Positions 16,437-24,798 of a stretch of DNA of 64,000 nucleotides are shown piece after piece. Origin of the DNA: JAAYYY01 sp964579295. Lineage in GTDB: Bacteria > Chloroflexota > Anaerolineae > Promineifilales > Promineifilaceae. The notes under the pieces are model-generated. The model was not told where the DNA came from. It ran no database searches and saw nothing but the letters and a program-made list of their open reading frames with translations. A program made the translations under genes and the position numbers. Positions within the stretch are counted from its first letter, which is position 1. The number at the start of each line of letters is the position of its first letter. Where the stretch lies: positions 124,001-188,000 of the forward strand of contig CAZOGK010000003.1 of NCBI GenBank assembly GCA_964579295.1, written 5' to 3'.

Positions 16437-17561
16437 CTACCTCCGCACCAGCCGCACGCGGTAGCGCAGCAAAACGTCGCTGCTAATCACCATAAACAAG
16501 GTGATGCCCTGTAGCAGCTGCGCCAGGCCAGAGGGTTGAATCTCGCGCCCGGCCACAATCAACGCGCCGAACAGCACGCTGACGATAATCACGGCAAAGG
16601 GGTTCAGCTTGGCCAGCCAGGCGACGATTATGCCGGTGAAGCCATAGCCCGGCGAGATCCGCTCCTGCAGCCGGTGGACGACGCCGCTAATTTCCGACAT
16701 GCCGGCCAGCCCGGCCAGTGCACCGGAGAACATCATCACCAGGACGATATTGCGCGCGATGCCAATTCCCGCGTAGCGAGCGGCGCGCGGGTTGTCGCCA
16801 ATCAGCTTGATCTCGTAGCCCCACCGGCTGCGATCCAGCAGCCACCAGACAAAGACGGCGGCCACCAGGCCGAAGACGACGCCCAGATGCAGCGTAATCC
16901 CGCGAAAGGCCGGATTCTCGGCCGCATAGTCGGCCAGGCGCGGCAGCCAGTAGACGCGTTCAAAGGTCGGCGTCATCTGGAAGCCGGCGTCGCTCCAGCG
17001 GTTAAAGATCCAGAAGTTGTTCCAGAGAATGGCGACGTAATTGAGCATCAGCGTCGTGATAATCTCGTTGACGTTGAAGCGCGCCTTGAGCAGACCGGGA
17101 ATGAAGCCGAAGATAGCGCCGCCAATTAGCCCCATGATGACCATAGCGCCCAGGGCCACAACCTTGGGGCTGTCGGGCGGCACAATGGGAATGAGGACCA
17201 CCAGACTGGCAAAGAAAGCGCCCATGTAGAACTGGCCCTCGGCCCCGATGTTCCACAGGCGCATGCGGAAGGCGACGGCGCAGCCGAGGCCGACGAGGAT
17301 GAGCGGCGTGGCCTTGACCAGGGTATCAGAAAAGGTTGGCCAGCTGCCGAAGGTGGCGTCGTAGAAAAAGCGCAGAACGCGCAGCGGTTCGCCGCCGATG
17401 AGCATGAGGATCAGGCCGCTGAGCAGAAAGGCGACGACCACCGCCGCCAGCGACGTGAGCGCCGGCAGCCAGCGAGGCACCTCGGCAATTCGTTTCTCCA
17501 GCTGCAGCCGGTAGGGTATGAGCGGGCGGCGGCTTTCTGGGACGCTCTCGGTGGTGCTCAT
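16437..17561 (-). CDS. ABC transporter permease, nucleoside/BMP type (first permease)
   Basis: 374 residues, about 9-10 membrane helices. LWNIGAEGQFYMGAFFASLV near residue 102 and ALAGLAGMSEISG near 280 are typical of YufP/NupP-type permeases. The start overlaps the stop of the ATPase gene by four bases (ATGA), indicating tight translational coupling. It pairs with the 15467-16432 permease. Confidence 0.92.
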   Translation of the reverse strand: MSTTESVPESRRPLIPYRLQLEKRIAEVPRWLPALTSLAAVVVAFLLSGLILMLIGGEPLRVLRFFYDATFGSWPTFSDTLVKATPLILVGLGCAVAFRMRLWNIGAEGQFYMGAFFASLVVLIPIVPPDSPKVVALGAMVIMGLIGGAIFGFIPGLLKARFNVNEIITTLMLNYVAILWNNFWIFNRWSDAGFQMTPTFERVYWLPRLADYAAENPAFRGITLHLGVVFGLVAAVFVWWLLDRSRWGYEIKLIGDNPRAARYAGIGIARNIVLVMMFSGALAGLAGMSEISGVVHRLQERISPGYGFTGIIVAWLAKLNPFAVIIVSVLFGALIVAGREIQPSGLAQLLQGITLFMVISSDVLLRYRVRLVRR

Positions 17562-19120
17562 GCGCTTACTACCTCAGTCTCCGCCGCTTGCTCGCGCAGC
17601 GCCGCCAGCGGCGTGCCGGTCATCATCAGGCCTATCTCTTCGATGTCGGCTTCCTCGGCGGCCACCACGCCCATAATCTGCCCCCCGTATATCACGGCAA
17701 TGCGGTCGCTAAGCGCAAGCAGCTCTTCCAGCTCCTCGGAGATTAGCAGGATTCCCGTCCCGGCTTCGCGCTGATCAAGCAGCAGCGTATCGACGGCCTC
17801 AATGGCGCCCACGTCCAGGCCTCGGGTTGGCTGCACGGCGACCATCACCGTAGGGTCGCCAGATATTTCGCGCGCCAGAATGACCTTCTGCAAATTGCCG
17901 CCGCTCAGCTTGCGCGCCAGAGTGCGCACACTCGGGGCGAGGATGGCGTATTTCTCTTTCAGGCGGCGGGCATGATCGCGCGCCGCGGTCAGGTCGATGC
18001 TTAGGCGGTTGCCAATCGGCTCTTCCCGGTAGCTCTTCATAATCGTGTTTTCGGTAATCGTCAAGTTGGGCGCGCTGCCCACGCCGGTGCGGTCCTCCGG
18101 CACGTGCGCCACGCCCTGACGGATAGCCGTGATGGGCGGCTTATTGGCGACATCTTTGCCGTCGATGATGATCTTGCCTCGACAGACGCGCAGGCCGGTA
18201 ATCGCCTGCGCCAGCTCGCTCTGCCCGTTGCCTGCCACCCCGGCAATGCCCAGGATCTCGCCGCGCCGCACCTCCAGCGAGACGCCGCGCAGTGCCGGCA
18301 GGCCCTTGTCGCTTTCACAATGCAGATCCTGGATCGAGAGGACAACCTCCCCCGGTTGCTGCGGCTTCTTCTCCACGCGGAAGACAACGTCGCGTCCGAC
18401 CATCAGGCGGGCCAGCTCGCCGCGCGTGACGCCTGCCATTGGCAGCCCTTCGGCGGTCACCTTCCCCTTCTGCAGCACCGTCACCCGGTCGGCCACGGCT
18501 TCCACTTCCTGCAGCTTGTGGCTGATAAAGACGATGGACTTACCTTCGGCAGTCATCGCCCGCATCGTCGCGATCAGGTCAGCTATCTCCTGGGGCGCGA
18601 GCACGGCTGTGGGCTCGTCCATAATGAGGATCTCGGCGCCGCGGTAGAGCACCTTTAAGATCTCGACGCGCTGTTGCTCGCCCACCGATAGCTGCCAGAT
18701 TTTCGACTCCGGCTCGACCCGCAGCCCATATTGGGCCTGCAGCTTCGTGATGCGGCGATTGTATTCGTCCAGGTTCAAGATGAAGCGCGGCTCGTTTAAA
18801 CCGAGCAGGATATTCTCGGTCACGGTCTGCGTCGGCACCAGCATGAAATGCTGGTGAATCATGCCGATGCCGCGCGCGATGGCATCTCGTGGCGAGCCAA
18901 AATTGACCAGCTCGCCGTTCACACGAATTGTTCCCGACGCGGGCCGGTAGAGGCCGGCGAGCGCGTTCATGAGCGTGCTCTTGCCTGCCCCGTTTTCGCC
19001 GAGTAAGGCGTGAATCTCGCCCTTCTTCAGCGTAAAATTGACCTGGTCGTTCGCCAGCACTCCCGGAAACTGGACTACGATGTTCCGCATCTCTACGGCG
19101 ACCGGACTATCGGCCATCAC
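17558..19120 (-). CDS. ABC transporter ATPase with two nucleotide-binding domains, nucleoside/BMP type
   Basis: 520 residues with duplicated ATPase domains. Domain 1 has Walker A GENGAGKST, signature LSVGEQQRVEILKVL and Walker B ILIMDEPTAVL. Domain 2 has the divergent GVAGNGQSELAQ in place of Walker A and signature LSGGNLQKVILARE. This asymmetry is usual for sugar- and nucleoside-type importers, where one site is catalytic. AAGGAG lies before the ATG. A hairpin between this gene and the upstream lipoprotein gene probably lowers its expression relative to the binding protein. Confidence 0.93.
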   Translation of the reverse strand: MMADSPVAVEMRNIVVQFPGVLANDQVNFTLKKGEIHALLGENGAGKSTLMNALAGLYRPASGTIRVNGELVNFGSPRDAIARGIGMIHQHFMLVPTQTVTENILLGLNEPRFILNLDEYNRRITKLQAQYGLRVEPESKIWQLSVGEQQRVEILKVLYRGAEILIMDEPTAVLAPQEIADLIATMRAMTAEGKSIVFISHKLQEVEAVADRVTVLQKGKVTAEGLPMAGVTRGELARLMVGRDVVFRVEKKPQQPGEVVLSIQDLHCESDKGLPALRGVSLEVRRGEILGIAGVAGNGQSELAQAITGLRVCRGKIIIDGKDVANKPPITAIRQGVAHVPEDRTGVGSAPNLTITENTIMKSYREEPIGNRLSIDLTAARDHARRLKEKYAILAPSVRTLARKLSGGNLQKVILAREISGDPTVMVAVQPTRGLDVGAIEAVDTLLLDQREAGTGILLISEELEELLALSDRIAVIYGGQIMGVVAAEEADIEEIGLMMTGTPLAALREQAAETEVVSA

Positions 19121-19140
19121 ACTCTCCTTATACCTTCGGG

Positions 19141-19187
19141 TTTATATAAGAAAAGGAGCCAGGCAGCCAATGGAAGCGACCTGGCTC
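19141..19187 (-). terminator. hairpin between binding protein and ATPase genes (attenuating terminator)
   Basis: On the minus strand GAGCCAGG (19187-19180) pairs with CCTGGCTC (19163-19156) across a 16-base loop, followed by CTTTTCTTATATAAA. It lies 29 bases past the lipoprotein stop. In ABC operons such partial terminators raise the ratio of binding protein to membrane parts; that role is inferred here. Confidence 0.6.
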
Positions 19188-19216
19188 ACAACTCCAGCTA
19201 GGGCCGAATCAGGGCC

Positions 19217-20443
19217 TTACTGCTCGAGATCCGGAAGTTCCGCAGTTACGTTCTCGTTCCACCAATACATACAGGTGTTACAGGGGCTGCCGAACTGCGA
19301 GAAGCCGTCGAGGTCGGCCTGTTCCAGGCTTTCCCCTTCGGCCAGCACGACGTTACCCTGGTTGTCGGTAATCGGGCCCGAGAAGACGTCGAAGCGGGTG
19401 AACTCACCGGCCAGCATCTGCTCCAGCGTAGAGCGAATCAACGCCAGGTCTTCTTCGGGCAGATCGCGTACGCCCGGACGCAGCTCTTCGCCTTCCATGA
19501 AGCCGAGCAGGCCCATAGCGCCGGCATCGCCGTCGAAGTATATCCCTTCGCCATTGTACTCGTCGTTGCGCGACATCTCGACAATATCACTATAGATTGG
19601 GCACCAGTCCCAGTACATCGACGTCAGGCAACTATCGAGCGTACAGTTGCCGATGTAGTCGTAGGTGATACCCCACTTACCTTCGGGCGCGGCTTCCGCC
19701 GGGGCCGGCGTGTCGGCGCCAGTCATGACCACTTGCGCGCCCGCATCAAACAGTGACGCGGCTGCTTCCCGCTCCACAATGGGATCGTGCCAGGTGTAGA
19801 TCCAACGCACATCCATCGTGCACTCCGGGCAGGTCTCCTGCAGACCCAGGGCGAAGGCGTTGCCCAGGCGCAGCTCTTCTGGAATGGGGAAGGTGGCAAT
19901 GTAACCGGTTCTCGGGTTGCCGTCGACTTTGGCGCGCGACCCGGCCAGCATGCCGGCGAGATACTTGATGTTTTCCATGGCGCCGAACAGGTGGCCAAAG
20001 TTCTCACCATTCGACTTGAAACCACTGATGTGGATGATGTCGACATCGGGGAACTCGGAGGCGACCGTCTCGGACGCGTCCATAAAGCCAAACGAGGTCG
20101 TAAAGATTGTGTCGAAACCTTTACGGGCCAGCGAGCGGGTGACCTGCTCGCCGTCCGCGCCCTCGGCTACAGTCTCTACGTAAGCCGTATGTACACCGTC
20201 CAGCGTCTCCTCGACGCACAGGCGGCCCACGTCATGCGCCTGGCTCCAGCCGCCATCATCATGGGGGCCCACATAGACGAAGGCTACATTATGCATTCCT
20301 TCGCGAATGGCGGGAATCTGGTAACCACCTACGGTTTCTGGCTCACCCTCTGCTTCTGGCTCGGCGTTACCGCCGCAAGCGGCAAGCGCCAGGACCAGGA
20401 CCACGGTCAATGCCAATAGCTGCCAAAGCTTCCTCTCAGACAT
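19217..20443 (-). CDS. BMP-family substrate-binding lipoprotein
   Basis: 408 residues. A lipoprotein signal with lipobox LALAAC places the modified Cys at residue 23. The mature part matches the basic membrane protein/PnrA family (HNVAFVYVGPHDDGGWSQAHD near 51, then DTIFTTSFGFMDA), which binds purine nucleosides for ABC uptake in several bacteria. The strong ribosome site TTGGAGGAG precedes the ATG. It is the first gene of the six-gene transporter and molybdenum-hydroxylase unit. An acidic, Glu-rich spacer follows the lipidated Cys. Confidence 0.92.
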   Translation of the reverse strand: MSERKLWQLLALTVVLVLALAACGGNAEPEAEGEPETVGGYQIPAIREGMHNVAFVYVGPHDDGGWSQAHDVGRLCVEETLDGVHTAYVETVAEGADGEQVTRSLARKGFDTIFTTSFGFMDASETVASEFPDVDIIHISGFKSNGENFGHLFGAMENIKYLAGMLAGSRAKVDGNPRTGYIATFPIPEELRLGNAFALGLQETCPECTMDVRWIYTWHDPIVEREAAASLFDAGAQVVMTGADTPAPAEAAPEGKWGITYDYIGNCTLDSCLTSMYWDWCPIYSDIVEMSRNDEYNGEGIYFDGDAGAMGLLGFMEGEELRPGVRDLPEEDLALIRSTLEQMLAGEFTRFDVFSGPITDNQGNVVLAEGESLEQADLDGFSQFGSPCNTCMYWWNENVTAELPDLEQ

Positions 20444-20774
20444 TCATCTCCTCCAATATGCTCGTTTTCTCAACTGGACTTGGGCAAATCGATACGCCGG
20501 TAAGAATAACGGCCTCACCTCCTCGCCGGGGTGCATAGCGACTGGGGTAGCAGCCCGGCCTCTTTCCCAGTTTACTAAACAAGAAATCGGATAGCAATTC
20601 CCGTTAGCAATGGCGACTTGCTCTGGGGAGCATAGGCCATGCCGGCGGCGGCGGGAAGTGTATTTTGTCACGATTTCTGGTGACGGCTGTCAAGAGTTTG
20701 CAGCCGGCATTGCGACTACGACTGGCTGCAGTAGAATCGGCGCACATTAGCTGACGAAGCCTGGAGGCATCGCC
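20444..20774. other. divergent intergenic region (BMP operon and aldehyde dehydrogenase)
   Basis: 331 bases with promoters for two divergent units. A candidate plus-strand promoter is listed separately. For the minus-strand operon I see the ribosome site but no convincing -35/-10 pair. I compared the region by eye with the purine riboswitch core and found no match. A 75-codon minus-strand frame here has no family features and is not called. Confidence 0.4.
20710..20737 (+). promoter_or_regulatory. candidate promoter of the SSADH-like gene
   Basis: TTGCGA (20710-20715), 16-base spacer, TAGAAT (20732-20737). Transcription would start near 20744, about 30 bases before the ATG at 20775, with GGAGGC as ribosome site. 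Confidence 0.5.
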
Positions 20775-22142
20775 ATGACCATCGTGAGTGTGAACCCGGC
20801 CAACGGTGCAGAATTACAGCGCTACCGGGAAATGAGCCCAGAAGAGGTCACAGCGGCTATCGCAGCCGTCGACAGGGCCTTTCAATCGTGGCGCCGGCTC
20901 TCTTACGCGCAACGGGCGGCGCTGCTGCGGGAGGCGGGCGCCATCTTGCGCGCACGCGCCGGTGAATATGCCGTCCTCATGGCGCAGGAAATGGGCAAAC
21001 CCGTGCGCGATGGCCGCGGCGAGGTGGAAAAGTGTGCCTGGGTCTGCGACTATTATGCGGAAAACGCCGCCGCGTTTCTGGCCGACGAGATAATCGCGAC
21101 AGAGGCTCGCAACAGTTTTGTCACCTATCAGCCCCTCGGCGTTGTCCTGGCCGTCATGCCCTGGAACTTCCCCTTCTGGCAGGTGTTCCGTTTTGCCGCG
21201 CCGGCGCTCATGGCCGGCAATACGGCCCTGCTCAAGCACGCTTCCAACGTCCCCGGCTGCGCCCTGGCAATTGAGCAGACCTTCCGCGACGCCGGCTTTC
21301 CCGCCGACACGTTCCGCACACTGCTCGCCGGCAGCAGCCAGGTCGAAGCCATGATTGCCAACCCACTGGTGCGGGCCGTAACGCTAACCGGCAGTACGCC
21401 GGCCGGCCGCGCAGTCGCCGCCAAAGCGGGCGAGATGATCAAGAAGACCGTCCTTGAGCTCGGCGGCAGCGATGCCTACCTTGTTCTCGACGACGCCGAC
21501 CTCGACCTGACAGCGGCCGCCTGCGCCGCCAGCCGGTTGATCAATTCCGGGCAGAGCTGTATCGCCGCCAAACGTTTCATCGTGACCGAGAAGAACCACG
21601 CCGCCTTCACGGAGCGCTTCATTGCCCACATGGAAAGCTACCGCATGGGCGACCCGCTCGATGAGGAGACGCAGATTGGCCCGCAGGCCCGACCCGACCT
21701 GCGCGACGACCTCCACCGGCAGGTGGAAGCGAGCATCGCCGCCGGCGCGCGGCTCCTGCTGGGCGGCCAGATTCCTGATGGGCCGGGCGCCTTCTATCCG
21801 CCCACGGTGCTGGTCGATGTCGGGCCGGGAATGCCTGCTTATGATGAGGAACTCTTTGGGCCGGTCGCCGCAATTATCGGCGTCGCCAATGAGCAAGAGG
21901 CACTCGCCGTCGCCAATGATTCTGTCTTTGGTCTGGGCGCGGCCGTTTTCACGCGTGACGTGGAGCGTGGGCAGCGGCTCGCCGCCGCGCATATCGAGGC
22001 CGGTACGGTCTTCGTCAATACCTTCGTGCGCTCTGATCCGCGGCTGCCCTTTGGCGGCGTCAAAGAAAGCGGTTATGGGCGCGAGCTGTCCCAGTTCGGC
22101 ATCAGGGAGTTCGTCAACATAAAGAGCGTGTACGTCGCTTAG
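20775..22142 (+). CDS. NAD(P)-dependent succinate-semialdehyde dehydrogenase, GabD1-like
   Basis: 455-residue aldehyde dehydrogenase of the short GabD1/SSADH type. Motifs are MPWNFPFWQVFRFAAPALMAGN, LTGSTPAGRAVA, ELGGSDAYLVLDDADLD with the general-base Glu, and the catalytic Cys in NSGQSCIAAKRFIV. PFGGVKESGYGRELS is near the C-terminus. The family oxidises succinate semialdehyde in GABA breakdown and related aldehydes. Length and the GSDAYLVLDDAD form agree with this branch. Its stop codon overlaps that of the convergent gene (TTAG). No GABA transaminase is adjacent. Confidence 0.88.
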   Translation: MTIVSVNPANGAELQRYREMSPEEVTAAIAAVDRAFQSWRRLSYAQRAALLREAGAILRARAGEYAVLMAQEMGKPVRDGRGEVEKCAWVCDYYAENAAAFLADEIIATEARNSFVTYQPLGVVLAVMPWNFPFWQVFRFAAPALMAGNTALLKHASNVPGCALAIEQTFRDAGFPADTFRTLLAGSSQVEAMIANPLVRAVTLTGSTPAGRAVAAKAGEMIKKTVLELGGSDAYLVLDDADLDLTAAACAASRLINSGQSCIAAKRFIVTEKNHAAFTERFIAHMESYRMGDPLDEETQIGPQARPDLRDDLHRQVEASIAAGARLLLGGQIPDGPGAFYPPTVLVDVGPGMPAYDEELFGPVAAIIGVANEQEALAVANDSVFGLGAAVFTRDVERGQRLAAAHIEAGTVFVNTFVRSDPRLPFGGVKESGYGRELSQFGIREFVNIKSVYVA

Positions 22143-23065
22143 GAGCTGGAGCCGGCGCGAAAGAAGTGCTTGACCGCAGTGCGCTCGGTGGCTGTACACT
22201 TGTCGTAGACTGGAACGGGCCACGTTCTGGCCTCCACGATGACCAGCTCCGTCGGCTCGCCGGCTCCGTACGCTACCTCGACCTGCCAGCGATCATCGCC
22301 AACCGTGGTTGACGAGCGCACGTAGAGGTCGTCTACCCCCATCAGGCCACGCTCTTCGCGCAGGAAATGCTCGCCGGCCTGTTCCGGCCGGCCGTAGATG
22401 GTACGGCCGCGCAGCAGCGGCAGGTAGACTTCGCCGCGCCGGTAGCTCGCGACCAGCGCAGCCGCGTCCTCGACGCCGGCCCGGCCGTAGGAGAGCGCGT
22501 GCGGCAGGAAGAGGAGATTGGGCGCCAGGCGATGGCCGCCGATGTGGGTGCATTGCCAGCCATCGTCGCCGGCCTCTGCCGCCACCGCGTCCTGTACCGG
22601 CAGGCCAAACTTGGCGCAGCAGGCATCGCGCAGCCCATTGTTGCAGACGAGGAAGAGCCGGCGCGTGCTCAGGTGACCGTCGTAGTCGGGCCGGCCGGCG
22701 ACGATGGCCTCCAGGTCCAGATCCAGTAGCTCGTCATATGATTGCAGCTCGAACTGGTAGAGGCGCGGCGGGCGGACATGAGCCACGGAGACGAAAAAGT
22801 GAATTGGCTCCGGACGGTAGTTGCCGCGCCGCCGAATGAACTGGGTGCGGACGCGGGGAACCGCCGCCTCGAAGCGGCCGACGTGCTCCTTGACCGGCTG
22901 CGGCAGGTCACTTTCGGGGAAGGCGCGCGCCCCCCAGCGCCCGACATACTCCAGCGAGAGCCAGATGTCGGCGCGTGTCGCGGTGGCGTGCACGGGCTCG
23001 CCGGCCGCCTCCTGCGAGTAGACAGAGCAAAAGTCGTATGGTTCGTCGGCCGGTAACGGCGGCAT
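22139..23065 (-). CDS. sucrase/ferredoxin-like family protein
   Basis: 308 residues of the Suc_Fer-like family with a thioredoxin-like C-terminal module. The diagnostic sequences are LVCNNGLRDACCAKFGLPV (near 139) and the His/Gly-rich THIGGHRLAPNLLFLP (near 173), followed by SYGR. In the family the paired Cys and the His probably hold an iron-sulfur cluster. The physiological role is not established. GGAGGG lies 9 bases before the ATG. The convergent neighbour shares its stop-codon bases, so the transcripts must overlap at their ends. Confidence 0.82.
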   Translation of the reverse strand: MPPLPADEPYDFCSVYSQEAAGEPVHATATRADIWLSLEYVGRWGARAFPESDLPQPVKEHVGRFEAAVPRVRTQFIRRRGNYRPEPIHFFVSVAHVRPPRLYQFELQSYDELLDLDLEAIVAGRPDYDGHLSTRRLFLVCNNGLRDACCAKFGLPVQDAVAAEAGDDGWQCTHIGGHRLAPNLLFLPHALSYGRAGVEDAAALVASYRRGEVYLPLLRGRTIYGRPEQAGEHFLREERGLMGVDDLYVRSSTTVGDDRWQVEVAYGAGEPTELVIVEARTWPVPVYDKCTATERTAVKHFFRAGSSS

Positions 23066-23138
23066 GGTCAGTTCCCTCCGCGCTGACCATACATGGGATT
23101 AGGTGAAGTGGCAAGCGCGCGGATGCGCTCAGCGCTAT

Positions 23139-23166
23139 TTGCACAGGAGTGCGGCTCGCGCATAAT
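23139..23166 (+). promoter_or_regulatory. candidate promoter of the AlbA_2-epoxide hydrolase pair
   Basis: TTGCAC (23139-23144), 16-base spacer, CATAAT (23161-23166). It lies 75 bases before the AlbA_2 start at 23242. Consensus match is 4 of 6 and 5 of 6. Confidence 0.5.
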
Positions 23167-23241
23167 GGAGCCATGTTGGCATTCTTCGCGCTTCCGGCGG
23201 CAGGGCTGCACTTCCGGCCCGGACCCTCTGGCTGAGCCGCA

Positions 23242-23922
23242 ATGGCTAACCCGGGTGAACATGCCGGTATCTCCGAGCGCGCCCGCGACCTGTTGAACCG
23301 GCAGGAAGACAGGGATGTCGATTTCAAGCGGCAGCTAAGCGGGCTGGCCAGCGCCGACCTGGTTGCCTTTGCCAACTCCCCGACCGGCGGCGCCATTCTC
23401 ATTGGCGTGGACGAAAGCGCCAACAGCGACGGCCTGCAGCGCGGCTTGATTGTCGGTTGCCCGGTGGGCGACAAGGAGAAGCTGGTCATACTCAACAAGG
23501 CGGAGAGCTGCGTGCCGCCTATCGAAATCGAAATCTACGTCGAGAATGCCGCCGAGATCCCGTTCCTACGAATTGAGATACCATCGGGCCCGGACAAGCC
23601 ATACTGCACGCGAAAGGGAATCTACGCCATCCGCGGCGATGGGCGCACCAAAGCGCTGCTGCCCGGCCGGCTGCTCTCCTTATTCCTGGAGACAGAAGCC
23701 GAGCAGTTTTTCACGCGCTTCCGCGAAGCCACCGGCGAGCTGGAGTCGTCGCTCGGCGTGCTCAAATCACAGGTCGTCGACGAGTTTGCCGATCTGCTGG
23801 CGCGCGTCGAGCGGATGGAGGTCGAGATCGCGGCCAGCCTGCAGCGCATCGCCAGCACGGCAGAGGCGTCCGGCGACGCGACTCCGTCCCCTCCCGCGGC
23901 AGAAGAGGGCCATCACCTTTGA
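23242..23922 (+). CDS. AlbA_2 (Schlafen-like DNA/RNA-binding) domain protein
   Basis: 226 residues. Residues 20-150 match the AlbA_2 domain: DVDFKRQLSGL, then LVAFANSPTGGAILIGVDE, and YAIRGDGRTKAL. This domain is found in Schlafen-related and putative transcriptional regulators and binds nucleic acid. It is followed by a predicted coiled coil (about 155-205: FFTRFREATGELESSLGVLK and on) and a Pro/Ala tail. It is coupled to the next gene by a TTGA overlap. There is no ATPase or helicase domain. It may be a local regulator of the hydrolase; that is inference from coupling. Confidence 0.78.
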   Translation: MANPGEHAGISERARDLLNRQEDRDVDFKRQLSGLASADLVAFANSPTGGAILIGVDESANSDGLQRGLIVGCPVGDKEKLVILNKAESCVPPIEIEIYVENAAEIPFLRIEIPSGPDKPYCTRKGIYAIRGDGRTKALLPGRLLSLFLETEAEQFFTRFREATGELESSLGVLKSQVVDEFADLLARVERMEVEIAASLQRIASTAEASGDATPSPPAAEEGHHL

Positions 23923-24794
23923 ACGATTCGCTTGAACATCATTACGTCAGGACCAACGGCATTACGCTGCATGTCGTGCAGTCAGGCCCGACTGGAGGCA
24001 TGCCACTGATCCTTCTCCACGGCTTTCCTGAGTTTTGGTACGGCTGGCGGCAGCAGATTCCCTACTTCGCCAGCCGCGGCTACCGGGTCTGGGCGCCCGA
24101 CCAGCGTGGCTATAACCTGAGCGACAAGCCGCCTCGTTTCGAGGATTACAATCTGGATCTATTGGCCGCCGACGTGGCCGGGCTGGTAGCGGCCACGGGC
24201 CATCGCCGTATCTTGCTGGCCGGCCACGACTGGGGCGCGGCTGCGGCCTGGTGGACGGCTATCAAATATCCTGATCTGTTGGAGAAGCTGGCTATCCTCA
24301 ACGTGCCGCATCCGACCGTCGGCTACCGCTATGCGCTGAAGAGCTGGCGGCAGCGCTTGCGCAGCTGGTACATCCTCTTCTTCCAGCTCCCATACCTACC
24401 GGAATGGCTCCTGACCGCCGCCAATGCCGAAGTGGCGGCTCAGGCGGTGCAAGGCAGCTCGCGCGCAGGCAGCTTCAGTCCCGCCGAGTTGCAGCGCTAC
24501 CGGCGCGCCTGGCTGCGGCCGCGCGCCATGACCAGCATGCTCAACTGGTACCGCGCCATGCTGCGCACTCGAACCGAACGCCTGCCCAGCCTCCGCGTCA
24601 CGACGCCGACGCGCATCATCTGGGGTGTGCATGACGTGGCTCTCTCCCGCGAGCTGGCGCCCCTCAGCCTGGAAATGGTTGACGATGGAGAGCTTATCTT
24701 TCTCGAAGAGGCTACCCATTGGGTCCAGCACGACGAACCGCAGCGTGTTAATCAGCTGTTACTCGACTTTTTTGAGTCCCCGGCCACAACCTGA
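23919..24794 (+). CDS. alpha/beta-fold hydrolase, epoxide hydrolase-like
   Basis: 291 residues, TTG start overlapping the previous stop as TTGA. Soluble-epoxide-hydrolase motifs are HGFPEFWYGWR, DQRGYNLSDKP, and the nucleophile Asp in AGHDWGAAAAW. Charge-relay residues are probably Asp in GVHDVAL and His in ATHWVQHDEP. Epoxide hydrolases use Asp as nucleophile, whereas esterases have Ser here; HDW therefore supports the epoxide (or haloalkane/fluoroacetate) branch. No signal peptide. The physiological substrate is unknown. Confidence 0.88.
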   Translation: MNDSLEHHYVRTNGITLHVVQSGPTGGMPLILLHGFPEFWYGWRQQIPYFASRGYRVWAPDQRGYNLSDKPPRFEDYNLDLLAADVAGLVAATGHRRILLAGHDWGAAAAWWTAIKYPDLLEKLAILNVPHPTVGYRYALKSWRQRLRSWYILFFQLPYLPEWLLTAANAEVAAQAVQGSSRAGSFSPAELQRYRRAWLRPRAMTSMLNWYRAMLRTRTERLPSLRVTTPTRIIWGVHDVALSRELAPLSLEMVDDGELIFLEEATHWVQHDEPQRVNQLLLDFFESPATT

Positions 24795-24798
24795 TCGC

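Noticed and set aside
20444..20671. 75-codon minus-strand frame ahead of the BMP gene
   Set aside because: No ribosome site or family resemblance; it lies in the operon's promoter/leader region.
20444..20700. Possible purine riboswitch before the BMP operon
   Set aside because: Conserved purine-aptamer core words were not found on reading the minus strand; a covariance search would be decisive.
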